Part shown: in pieces, positions 34,359-46,320 of the stretch
How positions within the stretch are numbered: the stretch's first letter is position 1
How the letters are laid out: every line of letters begins with the position of its first letter
DNA from: Rhyacophila brunnea
Lineage: Eukaryota > Arthropoda > Insecta > Trichoptera > Rhyacophilidae
NCBI GenBank assembly: GCA_022495005.1
Contig: JAGYXB010001943.1
Coordinates: 558,001 to 622,000 of the forward strand
Reading direction: 5' to 3'
DNA length: 64,000 nt
Made by a program: the position numbers and the translations under genes
The notes under the pieces: generated by a model
The model's input: the letters and a program-made list of their open reading frames with translations, nothing else
Told to the model about the DNA's origin: nothing
Databases searched by the model: none

Positions 34359-34551
34359 GCGGCGCTCGTGGTACAGTAAGTAAGGCAATGGCTTTCCGCC
34401 CGAGCGTTCTGGGTTCGATTCGCGGTGAGGACACAATATATATGTGTTTTTCTCAAAGCCTGGGTGTTTGTGATTGTCCAAAATTACTGACAACCACCTT
34501 GTACGAAAAAGCAAGGACATGGTTATTAATAATTCAAAAAAAATATATATA
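34359..34551 (+). repeat. SINE2 copy b with target-site duplication
   Basis: 193 bp with a tRNA-like head (GCGCTCGTGGTACAGTAAG, B box GGTTCGATTCG), body GTGAGGACACAATATATATG, CTCAAAGCCTGGGTG, TGACAACCACC, AAAAAGCAAGGACATGG and an A/AT-rich tail. It is flanked by TATATTAGAAGA (34347-34358) and TATATTGGAAGA (34552-34563), a 12-bp duplication with one change, as expected for LINE-driven target-primed insertion. It fixes the SINE2 ends. Confidence 0.88.
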
Positions 34552-34563
34552 TATATTGGAAGA

Positions 34564-36148
34564 TATACATTTATCATTACTATGACTTATTAGTCATTGC
34601 TTAATATTTTATGAAGTTTCTAATACTTGTACAGTTTCGTTATGTACTTCATAGTAATGATATTATAATGTAATGTTGACTTTATTATTATGTAACATTG
34701 GGTATTCTATCATAAAATGTTTGTAAGACTTCAAATTTCTAATACTTATATGTATAGCCATAAATAGGTATATGTAGTGCCTGAAAATGCAAAAGAGGTC
34801 AAATCTGCGTTAAAAATATTTAAAAATGGAAAACTACAAAAGTTATAAATTAGAATTGAAATTGAAATTCTATCAAGTAGGTGCTTTTCTTTAATTCAGT
34901 ACTTACTTGAAGTTATTTTTCGTTACAACAACACGTATTTTATAGTATAAAATTTGATAACAAACACATTTTCTTTTATTTACTAGATAGTATATAATAT
35001 ATATATATATATAAATGTGTACTGCTGTAACATGAATAATCCTCTCGATAAACGTTTAAGGAGTGAATTCCCCGTTTACAGCCGGTGTATTTATTCAGTG
35101 AACCATTTCACTTAAGCCTGGCTTAAGTATTCCTCCGGAGAGGGGCAGTTAAGTTTTTACGACTCATGGAAGGGAGGAACGTATTCACAGAGACAGGTTT
35201 ATGGACTAAATCTATCTTATTAAATGTTTCTGTAAATAATACAAGTTAATTAATTATATACTTAAGGAGATATAATATGTTATAATAGTTATATTTATTA
35301 TTTTATGTAGGCGAGTATTTTTAACTGAGTAAATTCGTTAATAATTACAGACGACCGCGTATTGTTCTAGAGATTATGTATATTCTAAAATAAATTCAAA
35401 TTAAATAATTACATTCCAAATAAGCTATAATAGACATACCACATTATTGCGAAGTGAGAGAAAGCAAATGCAATAGGTTTAATGTAAGCGAAGTCATGAA
35501 TAGAAACCGTAGTAATAATCAAAATCAAATTATTCATCGCATATTCAAGGATAAATTATTGTTCCACTATAACTACATGCAAAACACAACTTTTTCAGTA
35601 GAGGTATAACACAAAATTCTATCATTTTTTCATTCATTGTTGCCTTATTTCGTGAGAATATTCTGTTTTTTATAATATACCAACAACAAAATGAGCATAT
35701 AACATAATTGAGGCATTTAATTACAAAACCGATAAGTCCACAATTCAACATTAGTGGGTAATTACGTTTTTGTGTAACAATCGTAACTGGTTGGATTTAA
35801 CATTAGTTTATTATTTATAACGTATTTTGATTCCAAACCAGAACGATAAGCATATTTATATTAGGTCATTATCCACTTTTTTTTTCATAAGTCCATAAAA
35901 ATGTCAATAATTGTCGTCTATGTAGATGGCCCAGTTATCTAAGGCGGCCCAATTTGATGGACTGTAGAACGTACCGCCCCCCGTAACTCGAAATTTTTGT
36001 ATCTTTGTCTTCACAAAACTGTGTGTCATTAATGGGTCCGAAGATATCACGCAGCACGCTTCGCTCAAATGAGCCCAGCACTCGGTTGTTTGTAAAATAT
36101 TTTATAGTTATTACGCAGCTTGATACAAACCTGAAACTCGGATGGGTT
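34564..36148. other. No gene; island at 35030-35190
   Basis: The island contains CTTAAGCCTGGCTTAAG (an interrupted palindrome), CCTCCGGAGAGG and CATGGAAGGGAGGAAC in otherwise AT-rich DNA. AT microsatellite at about 34995-35012. No coding feature supported. Confidence 0.3.
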
Positions 36149-36322
36149 AAGGCTATACTTCAGCTGAGGCATGGTCTAAAAAGATCGTGTCTAGGGATGC
36201 GCGGATTGTGCAAATAACGCGAGCCGAACGAAATATAATTTGTCATAAAAATTCAACATGGGTCCTTTTAATGTTATGTTTATTATTATATTCATAATAA
36301 TAATAGTATATTCATTGACATG
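36149..36322 (+). repeat. Dispersed repeat R5, copy 1
   Basis: Shares AAGGCTATACTTCAG, TGAGGCA, ATAATTTGTCATAAAAATTC, TTTAATGTTATGTTTATT and TATTCATTGACATG with 63826-64000, in the same orientation and at roughly the same spacing. Class unknown; the shared block is about 175 bp and the other copy runs off the window. Confidence 0.7.
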
Positions 36323-38585
36323 TTTTCTTTTTCAAGTACATGCGGAACGATTTTTAGTCATCTTTACACAATTTAAGAATATATTCCTCCGACGCCGTCA
36401 CAAAACTAATTGACGTGCAAACAGGTTGACTATCGCTCTCCGACTGGCGACGACTGCGAAATTTCGTTCCATATACTGTTGAAAATTATTTGCCGTTTCA
36501 CTTATGTACGCTCTTAACTAATAATATAATAATATGTATTTACGTATTATTGTTTTATTGTAATATACAATGAGAGTTAATTATTTATTAAAAAAAAGAT
36601 TTTTTAGTTAACACCCAGAAAAGATATCAGACACAAATATGAACGGCATTGAAACATTTTTTTGTATTTTTAATAAGTATACGTACACATAAAATGTATG
36701 CGATTCACAGAATATGACAAGCAAAGGACTCGTAGTTAGATCATTAACGATTTCAATACGAAATTATCATTACTATATTATTTACCTTATCTGAATAATA
36801 AAGGCCTAGCTTTAATATAACTGTCTCTAAGGTAGAACCCATAAATATAGTGCTCGTGACAAAACAGTCAATTATTACTTTATAAACATTTGTCTTGAAA
36901 TATCTGTAATGCATGAGAGAAAACATATGAAAATGTGTAAGAGAGAACAAGATAGAGAGAAGACGTATAAAGTAAACGTTCTAAATTTGAAAAATTGCAT
37001 AAACCGTTTATTTTAATCGGGTCGTGAAAGAAAACAAATTATACTCTCATAATAGTTTAACAGATGCTTACAGCGCGATTATAGCATAACCAGTGATTAG
37101 AGCATCCAGAAATTAGTGTGCTATCCAAGAGATTTAAGGGTAATTATAATAGGGATATGGTGCTGTAACCTATTGTAACCTTAGGCAATACATGCAATAT
37201 ATAAATAAATATAAATATTACGGATGAATAAGAACCATCAGCTTGACAAATGAACGAGTTTAGCGATGGCGTGTTCGGAAAAGTCAGGATACTCTACACA
37301 GACAAACACTTTCAATACAGAGCCAGAAATACGTGAACAAAGACAGTAAGACAGAACATACACGTGAACGTATGAGAGGGAGTGAGAAGACGTATGAGAA
37401 TGTTGACAGGTGATAATATTTGGTCGATAATAATATCTACTCCTAGATTTTTTTTAAATAAATGTATTTGAAAATTCTATTCCAGTTGCTATTTGAAACC
37501 AATATAATACCCGTGGCAATAAGTAAATGTTCGTATTTTTTGGAGTAATACACACTTATTCAAGTACTTCACTATTTACTCTTCAAATATTCCATACATA
37601 ATTATGCATTTTATGAAAAACAAGGCTCTAGTTTATTATTTATTTGGATTTACTAAATAATCTATGGTAACTGGTAACTATAGATACTCAGTAAACACGA
37701 CTGGCCAACGCCAAGTAAACATGGTACACTAAGCAAGCACAGTTGGTCAACACTTTGCTAGGGAAACATCCCAGTTTGCCCGGTGTAGTGTAAACCTAAA
37801 CTACGTGTTGTCGAGTCGTTGCCCAATGTCCGCTATCGAGATATTTCTACAAATTAATAATGGCTATTCACCAAGTCAACTCTAATCATCGTGTAGGAAG
37901 TGTATCTAATACCTAAAAATATTATTAATTTGTTTATGACCAAATACAGAAGAACATGATTTTGATATTAATTAATGAATGTAATATACAGTAAATGTTA
38001 CCATAATACTAAAAATCTAGTAAATAATAAAGGGAAAATATTGTAGGTAGAAAACGATTCTCTAAGAAATTGGTTCAAACATCCGTGCCGAATCGTAAGA
38101 TAGTTACACGCATATAAAATAATATATACATATTCCGATATTTCGGTTATCTTAATTATCTCATCAAGCTAGCGGAACCTTGGTTAAAATGTAATTTTCA
38201 CTAATTATATTGTGTTTAAACATTAGGATATTTTTGTTCTTTAGGTGAATTAAAATTTTTGTATTATCAGGAGCATATTGGCTCATTAGTCTGGACGAAA
38301 AAGCACTTCGAAATTACAACATGTTATATTTTTCAAGCAATACGCATACATTTTTTACCGTCATCTCTTGATGTAAGTATAGTAATGGTTAAGTATAATA
38401 TATTGATTATGTTTTATTTATATAACTCAAATTATTATATGGCTTACTTTACAGTAATTGTTAGTTGAGTAAAAAAATAGTTCAGCAAGTTAAAGGGATC
38501 CTGACGGTGATTAGAACATATTATTGTTATCTTGATTCAAACTATAAGAAAACGCTTTGGTCCCATTGCTATTTTATTAATTTCG
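36323..38585. other. No gene recognised
   Basis: A GC-richer stretch at 36370-36470 and a block at 37690-37830 with two similar segments (GACTGGCCAACGCC...AAACAT, CAGTTGGTCAACAC...AAACAT). No class assigned. Confidence 0.3.
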
Positions 38586-38768
38586 TAGTAATTAGGTATG
38601 TGTGCAAATTTGTAAAGCATATAGTCCGGAATCCGATGGATGCAGGCTCTAGTCCCGTCGGCACCATATTTTTTCAGTGTTTTTTTCTGTATCTGTTTTC
38701 CAATTATATATATTTAATAAAGAATGATATATTATTAAATTTTGTGAATTATTCCTTGAATAAATAAT
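38586..38768 (+). repeat. SINE3 copy with head and tail
   Basis: A tRNA-like head (TAATTAGGTATGTGTGC, B-box region GGCTCTAGTCCCGTCGGCACC) is followed by a T-run, TTTTTTCTGTATCTG, an AT-rich body and the tail TGTGAATTATTCCTTGAATAA. It is the only copy where the head, T-run and terminal hairpin can all be seen in order on one strand, about 180 bp. Confidence 0.6.
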
Positions 38769-39994
38769 AGTTTACTATAATAAAACTTTCAAATAATTAT
38801 TATAATTAACAATTTAAGTGTTTTTTTAAACGTGTTAAAGCCTAAGTTTATTGAAGTTAAGATAAATATATTTGTTCAAGTATTCACGATTCTGGTACTC
38901 ATTTGGTTATGCAAAGTGATGATCATTTAAACCACTAGTTCATGATTCAAAATAAACAATCAGACTCTTTATAGTGATACGATTTAAATTGCTGGAAACC
39001 GGAAATTAGATAATGAGGTCTTAAACCAGATGCCGGCATACCTTCCCTGCCTTAATCTCGGCAATTATTCAGTAATATTATATCAAAGACGTTGTCCCGG
39101 TAATGATGCAAGCCTATCTATCTGCATCGTATAAATTATTTCCGTATACCTCTGTATTATAAGGTAATATTGTATGTTTATATATTTATTGATAGTAGGT
39201 ATATCATATTATTAGATAGGTAACAATTTTTATATTAAACATGCATACCTTATGATGACAATCACTAACTCTGTCATTATTATTAGTGTCAAGAAATCTG
39301 GATTATCAATTTGTTCTTCCGGTTTCCAGATTTAATGTAGATTAGAGATTAATAACGATTTTAAATGTTGAGTTTATATTTCGCCTTTCATTCTCTTGAA
39401 GCTCGTAGGTCACTTCTGCTTTTGAAGCATTTTTCCTTGCTCTCACGTGGTATAGTTTCCAATCCCGATATTTTAGAAAATTTGAACTTTTATGTACCCG
39501 CCAATTACATGCCTGGTCGCAGCCATGACCTCTTTTGGGCGTAAGCTGTTTCCTCGTATCAGGCTCACCAGGCACCAATAGCGAGGGCTTGTAGTAAGGC
39601 TGCTCAATATACTCCCTAGAGATATAGACATTTTTAGCGATGCATTATATTGTATTCTGTTTTTTAAATTATATTTTATTGTTAAATTTGTATTTTTTTT
39701 CAATTATTGTTGTTTTCTTATTTTCTATTCATTCTATTCATTAGTGCCCTCTATATTTTTGTACGGCGTGGAGCCATGGAAGCGGAAGGCATTTATTGAT
39801 GTCTTGCAATATGGTATTGGCGTCGAATGCACCGTATTGTAACTTGGAAAAATTATCATCTATCCCTTTCTTACATCTCTCATAAATGTTTTGTACCCAC
39901 ATTAGTCTAGTGTAAATAATAGTACATATAATGATTGTCTTTAGATAAATAAGAAACCGTAGGATGCGGGTTTGGTTTCTCAGTTTGTTGAAAG
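38769..39994. other. No gene recognised
   Basis: A GC-richer patch at 39380-39620 carries overlapping minus-strand frames (39342-39578 and 39473-39703) with no known domain. It could be TE debris. Confidence 0.3.
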
Positions 39995-40092
39995 AACGAA
40001 AGAATAGTTCACAACTATTCGTCGTAAAGATCTACTAATAAACCTCCACTCTGTGGAGGTCCATTTATGCTCTGCTTAGGATCGAACGTTAA
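39995..40092 (+). repeat. SINE1 3' part
   Basis: CTAATAAACCTCCACTCTGTGGAGGTCC and CTGCTTAGGATCGAACG match the SINE1 3' third, with a perfect CCTCCAC/GTGGAGG hairpin. Upstream GTTGAAAGAACGAAAG...TCGTAAAG is a diverged version of the preceding body. Confidence 0.65.
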
Positions 40093-41374
40093 AATTAAAT
40101 TTATTTTATATTTAATATTACACACCCTGTATTTGGTTCTCAGAATATTGACGACAATAATTAATGTTACATAAACTTTAATTTAAAAAAAATAGTACTC
40201 GTACTTAATAAAGCTTGCCGTGATTACACGTATCGCAAACTTTATATAATAATATTATTATGTAGGTAATTGAGAAAACTTCAGAAACATAATTATCTAT
40301 GTAGTTACATCAATTGGCGAAAATAATAAATGAAAGCTCAAGTGGTAATGCAGTTTACTGCATTTTCATTTGTTTTAAAAACAAATGAGTCATGCTGTCA
40401 CTTTTTATTGTTTTAATTTATTTTGAAACAAGTGAGTGATTTTTTCACTTGTTCTTTTTAATTCAAAATAGTTCTGTGTCTTTATTATTTGCTAATATTC
40501 TTCCACACAATACACGTTTTAATTAGTAGTAACTAAATAAGACTACACCTATTTGCAAAACAGTTTTAATAAAATATTGATACGGAAAGGACTCGAAACT
40601 TTTAGGTGATTTTTTTTTCAAGTTAATACACTAATGAGATTGTTTTTTATAGTGTGTAATATTGAAGAAGAAAAGTATGATTGAAAATTTTTGTGTAATA
40701 TCACTTGTCTATACTGTTCAAAATTTATAGTTATAAAAGTAGCATTGTATTTTATAATCGAGATGATAATAATGTATAAACTGCATTTTAACATCATAAT
40801 TATAAATCTTCTTTTCTTGGTAAACGTTCAGGTAATGTGGCTTTAATGTCTGCACAGGAAATAGTTATATTACAAGAGAAACGACTTACAACATCTTTGG
40901 CTACATTGATTACTTTGAAATCGTTCTTAAACCCGAGTTTAGATAAAGTTTTTTTTAATATTTTATTTTATTGATTTATTTTTATATTTTAATTTATTAT
41001 ATTTTATTAAAGATTATGAAAGTCCAATCATTCTAAAAACCTTTCGTTATATTACCTACTTACTACACAGTATAACAGGAAAAGTAAATTACCAATTACC
41101 ATTACTCGGGCCTGAAATCCACCCTTCTCCCCTTGTTTGGTATCTTGATGTTTTTGAGACGTAACTATAGCGAAAGTTTCTGCAATAGGAAGAATGACAA
41201 AGTCAAAATCATAATGCAGGAAAAGATATACCTATGTATAAAAGCATAAAGAGAAATATACTATTTTTGCTATGACATCTATGTAATTAGCTTTATACTT
41301 TACGCATTGGTGATCTGATACAACTGATCTAGAATGTAGACATGTATGTTGATGAGTTAATCGCCAAACATTGA
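40093..41374. other. AT-rich stretch, nothing recognised
   Basis: No gene or defined repeat. Several alternations of ACAAGTGA/TCACTTGT-type motifs near 40380-40460 form weak inverted repeats. Confidence 0.35.
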
Positions 41375-41382
41375 GAGAAGAT

Positions 41383-41619
41383 CAGGAATCGAAATGGACC
41401 GGAGCGCACCGGAGCGCCGTTCCTGTTCATGAAATCGGGAAAATTATCGCTCCGTTTCGTGGAAAAAAGAATTTTACCGTTTGAGCTAGATAGGTCATAA
41501 TACTCGTATATATAATAAACATATTCTAATAAAACGCACATAAAATTATATAACTTTGTTGATATTTTCAGAAAATTTACGAGCGCTCCGATTCGTAAAA
41601 TTGTCCATTTTGAGCGCTG
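41383..41619 (-). mobile_element. hAT MITE family 1, copy 4
   Basis: 237 bp in reverse orientation: starts CAGGAATCGAAATGGACC, ends CCATTTTGAGCGCTG. A perfect 8-bp duplication GAGAAGAT lies at 41375-41382 and 41620-41627. The interior keeps GAGCTAGATAGGTCATA and CGGAGCGCACCGGAGCGCC, complementary to the family body. Confidence 0.92.
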
Positions 41620-41627
41620 GAGAAGAT

Positions 41628-44479
41628 ATTACCAAAAGAAAATACAAGACAACAGCCTGATTGCCTGATTGAATCTGGTTAAGTTTATCTCATACTCATA
41701 TACTATGCCGGAGATAGACTAAGTATTTAGTTTGAAGATGTATATAATTATGTTTGTATTCTGCACATATTACGTATAAGATACCTACGGCTCGACAGGA
41801 AAGCTGGTGTTGATTATATACCAACTTAAATATTTATAAATACATGCGTTATGAAAACAATATCACGCGATAAAATGATATCACATTGAAACCTTTTTGT
41901 AATTATTATGAAAATTAGAACCGTTTCAAAGCAAACGAGCTAACATGGAGGTCTAAGAAGTAGCTGAGATTGTTGAGAAAATTCTGTAATTTTTTATGAG
42001 CAGAAAAAAATAAAGTCTTAAAAATTATATCTAATTATGTTGGTATTGTGAATACCGCCATGGTTGTCGTCTTAAAATAAACATGGAATTTTCACAGTGA
42101 ATAGTTTGATATATTATACTTAAGTATGTTTTCTCTGAGTTGTATGCGAACCGTGAGACAAAACATTGCGGATTAGTATGAAACATCTGTAGAAAAATCA
42201 CAGTCAAGACAGATATATTGAAAATATTGTGCTTTTGGAACTAACTAGAAAGTTTAATAGTTATTTTGACATAAGTACTACTTCTTTTGTCATACCGAAT
42301 ATTCCAATTTTGAATTACTGACATACTTTTAAAACAAATGAGTGTAGTTTTATTGTCATTCCAATTATGCGGTGAGAAATTAGTTTCTAATTAAATTATA
42401 CGTGAATAAATGCAATCTATACCTACAGCACTTAATTTATATTCATTTTAAGTATTTTCATCACTATTGTTATGTAGGCCGCAGGTGATACAATGGTATA
42501 GATTGAGAGTTTTGTAAAATTATATAATATGTTTGTGTTAAATACATATTAAATTTATTGAACAAAACACATTTGAATCTAGATCACCGGCTTTTCGGAT
42601 TTATAGAGAGCAGCTTTACAAACTGGACCACAACGGGTGGCCATAATATAAATTAAGATTAACATTTGAATCGTATATTTGAAATTTAACATTTAACTGA
42701 TAATCTCTATTGTGTAGCACACAGAATATTCTATCTGGCAATTTCGCACACATTTCATAATTGCCAATTGTCCCCATTTTCATTTTGTCAAAGAGCTGTA
42801 GCAAAGACAATAATAATTACGTAGCACCAGGCAGTGCCGCCATTACGTGGCGAGTTCTGTTTTAATTAAAATGGCCGGCGGTGTAATTGTTGGAGCAATA
42901 TGGCGGTCGAATGACCAAAATGGCTTCCGACCCTCCTGTACGAAAGAGTTTATATTTTATCGAAGATATTACTCACGAAACTTTAACTTTGAGGTTATAA
43001 AGCAGTAGCTTATTCATAAGATAAACATACTAGCATTGTTGATTAATAAAAAAATAATTATTGGTAAATAACATAAATATGACAAATTAAATGGTTTTGC
43101 AAAATGTTTTTAAAATTAACAAATTCACTGCATTTACTGAACGCCATTGTTAATCTCTAGCATTTTTGCCAGATCTAATGTGATTGAATATTAATCTAAT
43201 TTTTAAAATACGTGTCCGATGTATGACGATAAATCTATTTTTTGATGTAAGCAACATTTAATTGATCAGAAAATCCAGAATATACTGCACAGGTATGATA
43301 ATTCACATTTGAGTGGTCGTATGTATTTTAATTGCTGGGGAAAAAATAGAACCTGAATCGAAAATGTTAAAAGCATGAGGTCTCAACCATAAGAATATAC
43401 AGTGACGTCACCGTCAAACCTGGATCTCCCTAATGAAGGGCCGGCGCCGTATGCAATGGATTACGAGGACTGTATTGATTAATTCAATACCATCTACATT
43501 CTACATAATACATAAAATGTGTTTTTGTAGAATTATTATTTCTTGCCAATTTTAGCACAGGCATTATAATTTGGTATATGTGGCCGAACTGGAATCCCAC
43601 AAGCTTTGAGAAATTCAAATACATAATTGAAATGCCAGAATAAAATCGGTTCTGCGATAAAATGCACTTCGTATTTATGAACTCAGTTTATTTCAAATGT
43701 CTATAGAAAGTATTCAATTATAAATCTTAAGTTAACTGCATTCAAAAATATTGATCGTATTACGTTAATATTGTAATTGTTATTGACTTTTTTATATGTG
43801 ATATATTATCATAATATATAATGTATTAATTTATTAGTGATTTCAAATGAAATATGTAAGTAAGTATAATAAAATCATAATATTATCTATATCCCTTTTA
43901 GCTATTAACTCAATACGACGTAGGTAACTATTACTTACAAAGTAACGATTTTAACTATTTACCCTTACGGCCCCGCCTAAATGTTTACCTTCCATCTCAA
44001 TCCCAAAGGAAAATTCTCCGAGATTTTTATTAGCGCCATTACGTTTCCCCCGGTCGCCGTCGCGTATTTGGGAATAGCCTTTTATTTTTACTGGTAACAC
44101 CAACTGCTCGAATAAAATTTTGGCACGTGAAAATAGCTTAGAATAAAATTTTAGTTAATATGTTACATTTTCTCCATTTTTTTTATACAGAAAACTATAA
44201 GTACTAATAATTATTTTTAGTGTAAAAAAATATTGAATAATATAATATTAAGTATATAAATAATAATATATTATAATTTTGTAAACGAGTTGTCATTTTA
44301 TTCGAGATACTGTAACATACAGTAAAAAATAATAGTTATATAATTTATAGTTATTGAAACCAAGTTATGCAACAAGGATTACTGTAATTAATATAGTTTT
44401 CGACCCTCTGCGAATATTATGAAATTATTAATAAATCTCATATAATTTTGTCGGATTACCTCGCTTTCTTTCAAAGTAA
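41628..44479. other. No gene; two GC-rich islands
   Basis: 42820-42960 holds four GCCAT/ATGGC cores and TTTTAATTAAAATGGCC. 43385-43450 holds GTGACGTCACCG and GGGCCGGCGCCG. 43965-44110 holds CGCCATTACGTTTCCCCC and GGTCGCCGTCGCG. These look regulatory by composition only. The remainder is AT-rich. Confidence 0.3.
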
Positions 44480-44553
44480 TTTATTCTACGTGAAAAAGTA
44501 GCAGGACACCCGTATTTTAAGCCGTTGATACGGGTTTGAATCCAAAGTTTGAC
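44480..44553 (+). repeat. tRNA-like (SINE-type) host of the nested insertions
   Basis: GTAGCAGGACACCCG, TTTTAAGCCGTTGATACGGG and a B box GGGTTTGAATCC are interrupted just after AGTTTGAC by the hAT MITE. The sequence continues at 46095 with AAAAATCACTATTTC. A tRNA-like remnant or SINE is the best description; the family is not settled. Confidence 0.4.
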
Positions 44554-44636
44554 CAGCGCTCGAAATGGAAAAGTTTACGAACCGGAGCGCTCGACAGTTT
44601 TCTAAAGATATTTACATAGTTATCAAATTTGATGTA

Positions 44637-45937
44637 CGAGGGTGGGTCAATAATTCCTTAGAAAAAAGCATTAAAACAGTTTTTATTTTTGTATTTTTTT
44701 TTTATTTCTCAACATAATCTCCTTGGAGCTCAATACACTTGGTTAGACGTTTCTCAATTTTTTTTAAACCGTCAGAAAAATAAGTTTTCGGAAGGTCCTC
44801 AAAATAAGCATTTGTCCGATCGATGACTTCTTCATTTGAAAAAAAACGTTGTCCACTTAGCCATTTTTTTAAGTTTGGGAAAAGGAAAAAGTCACTGGGG
44901 GCTAAATCTGGCGAATACGGTGGGTGGTCGACCAATTCGAACTTCAATTCTTCAATTTTAGCCATTGATCGTAAACATGTGTGAACACGGGCATTGTCCT
45001 GATGAAAGAGGATTTTTTTCCTGTTTAAATGAGGCCGTTTTTCTTCAATTTTGTTTTTTAGATGGTCCAATAAAGATGCATAATAATCCCCTGTTATTGT
45101 TTTTCCTTTTTCCAAATAGTCAACGAAAATAATTTCACGTGCATCCCAAAATACAGTAGCCATAACCTTACCAGCTGATTTTACGGTTTTCGCCTTCTTT
45201 GGACATGGTTTGCTTCGCAATCCACTGCTTTGACTGTTCTTTCGTCTCGGGAGTATAGTGGTGTATCCATGTTTCATCTACAGTCACAAAGCGACGAAAA
45301 AATTCATCCGGATTGCGTTGCATGAGCGACAACAGGGCTTTAGAGGCCACCACCCTATTGCGTTTATTGTCGACTGTGAGCAAACGCGGCACCCATCTTG
45401 CAGAAATATTTTTCATGCCCAATTTGTCATGTAAAATAGAAATGACGCTACCTTTTGAGATCCCTGTAACCTCAATTATCTCACTCAACTTTAATCTTCG
45501 GTCACTTAACACCATATCGTGGATTTTATTGATAATTTCTGGTGTAGTCACCTCTACAGGACGTCCTGAGCGTGGTTCATCCTTTGTTGATGTACGACCA
45601 CGTTTAAATTCATTAACCAGTTATAAATAGTTGCAAGTGAAGGAGCAGATATGCCGTGAACTAAATCCAACTCATTTTTTATTTCCTTTGCTGTTAACCC
45701 TTTTATATTAAAATGTTTAATAACAGCTCTAAACTCAATTTTCTCCATTTTCCATTTTTCCATTTTCCACAAGCAAATTTTTTTTTTAAATGTACGAGAA
45801 ACACACAACAACCCGACCAATCTGATTGAAACTTCGCAGCATACTGAATCGGTAGTGCCGCTGCATGAAAACAAACCGCTTACAGTACTAGTCGCGCCAC
45901 CTGTCGGCTTTTCTAAGGACTTATTGACCCACCCTCG
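44637..45937 (-). mobile_element. mariner element, full length, 1301 bp
   Basis: Bounded by 29-bp terminal inverted repeats beginning CGAGGGTGGGTCAATAA (44637-44665 and 45909-45937) with one mismatch between them, and flanked by the TA target duplication (44635-44636, 45938-45939). Length and layout are canonical for the Tc1/mariner superfamily. The transposase reads on the minus strand and is frameshifted, so this copy cannot make transposase, although its ends look intact enough to be mobilised in trans. The near-identical ends suggest a moderately recent arrival. Confidence 0.97.
44702..45763 (-). pseudogene. mariner transposase, two frameshifts
   Basis: Would encode about 350 residues (family norm about 345), the DDD enzyme that cuts and pastes mariner at TA. 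The N-terminal helix-turn-helix part (MEKWKMEKIEF..., start at 45763 or the in-frame ATG at 45748) reads in one frame to about 45617. There a missing base shifts to the next segment, which carries the linker motif WVPRLL and the first aspartate in VTVDETW (codon 45276-45278). A second shift near 45202-45215 leads to the third frame, with HQDNARVHT (second Asp, 44996-44998) and YSPDLAPSD (third Asp, 44891-44893). The spacing is exactly D34D. All catalytic residues survive, so inactivation is by the two indels only. The stop is at 44702-44704. Subfamily not assigned. Confidence 0.95.
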
Positions 45938-46094
45938 TATATTTCATAAAAATAAGTGTGTTAGATTTTCTATTATATGGCCTACCTAGCTCAGGCGGTC
46001 AAATTATTTTTTCCATGAGACGGAGCAATAACTTTACCGATTTCACGAACAGGAAGCGCGCTCCGGTGCGTCCATTTCGAGCCCTGAGTTTGAC

Positions 46095-46320
46095 AAAAAT
46101 CACTATTTCTGTTGTTTTCAATGTATATTTGATGCAAGAATCCAACTGGGTAAGCGAATAGCTTACATTAATCCCTCATATATTTTAATATACCGTTCAC
46201 TCTATAGAGAAACAATCCTATTTATGTTAGTTTTATAGAAAAATACTAAATAGTCATATTAACACAATATATTCTAATAAACTAATAATGTTTTCAACCA
46301 TATTTGATACAATGGCATTT
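46095..46320. other. No gene recognised
   Basis: Begins with the continuation of the interrupted tRNA-like host sequence, then AT-rich DNA up to the next MITE. Confidence 0.3.

Larger units (their letters stand above)
44554..46086 (+). mobile_element. hAT MITE family 1, copy 5, split by mariner
   Basis: Starts CAGCGCTCGAAATGGAAAAG and ends TCCATTTCGAGCCCTG, with a perfect 8-bp duplication AGTTTGAC at 44546-44553 and 46087-46094. Removing the mariner and one TA leaves 230 bp that align with copies 1 and 3. The mariner entered 83 bp from the left end, in a stretch reading ATGTATATTT here and TGTGTATTTT or TGTATATATT in uninterrupted copies. Confidence 0.95.

Noticed and set aside
38586..38666. 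Functional tRNA gene ending GTCGGCACCA
   Set aside because: The 3' part is tRNA-like, but the 5' acceptor strand does not pair with it, and the body and tail match other SINE3 copies.
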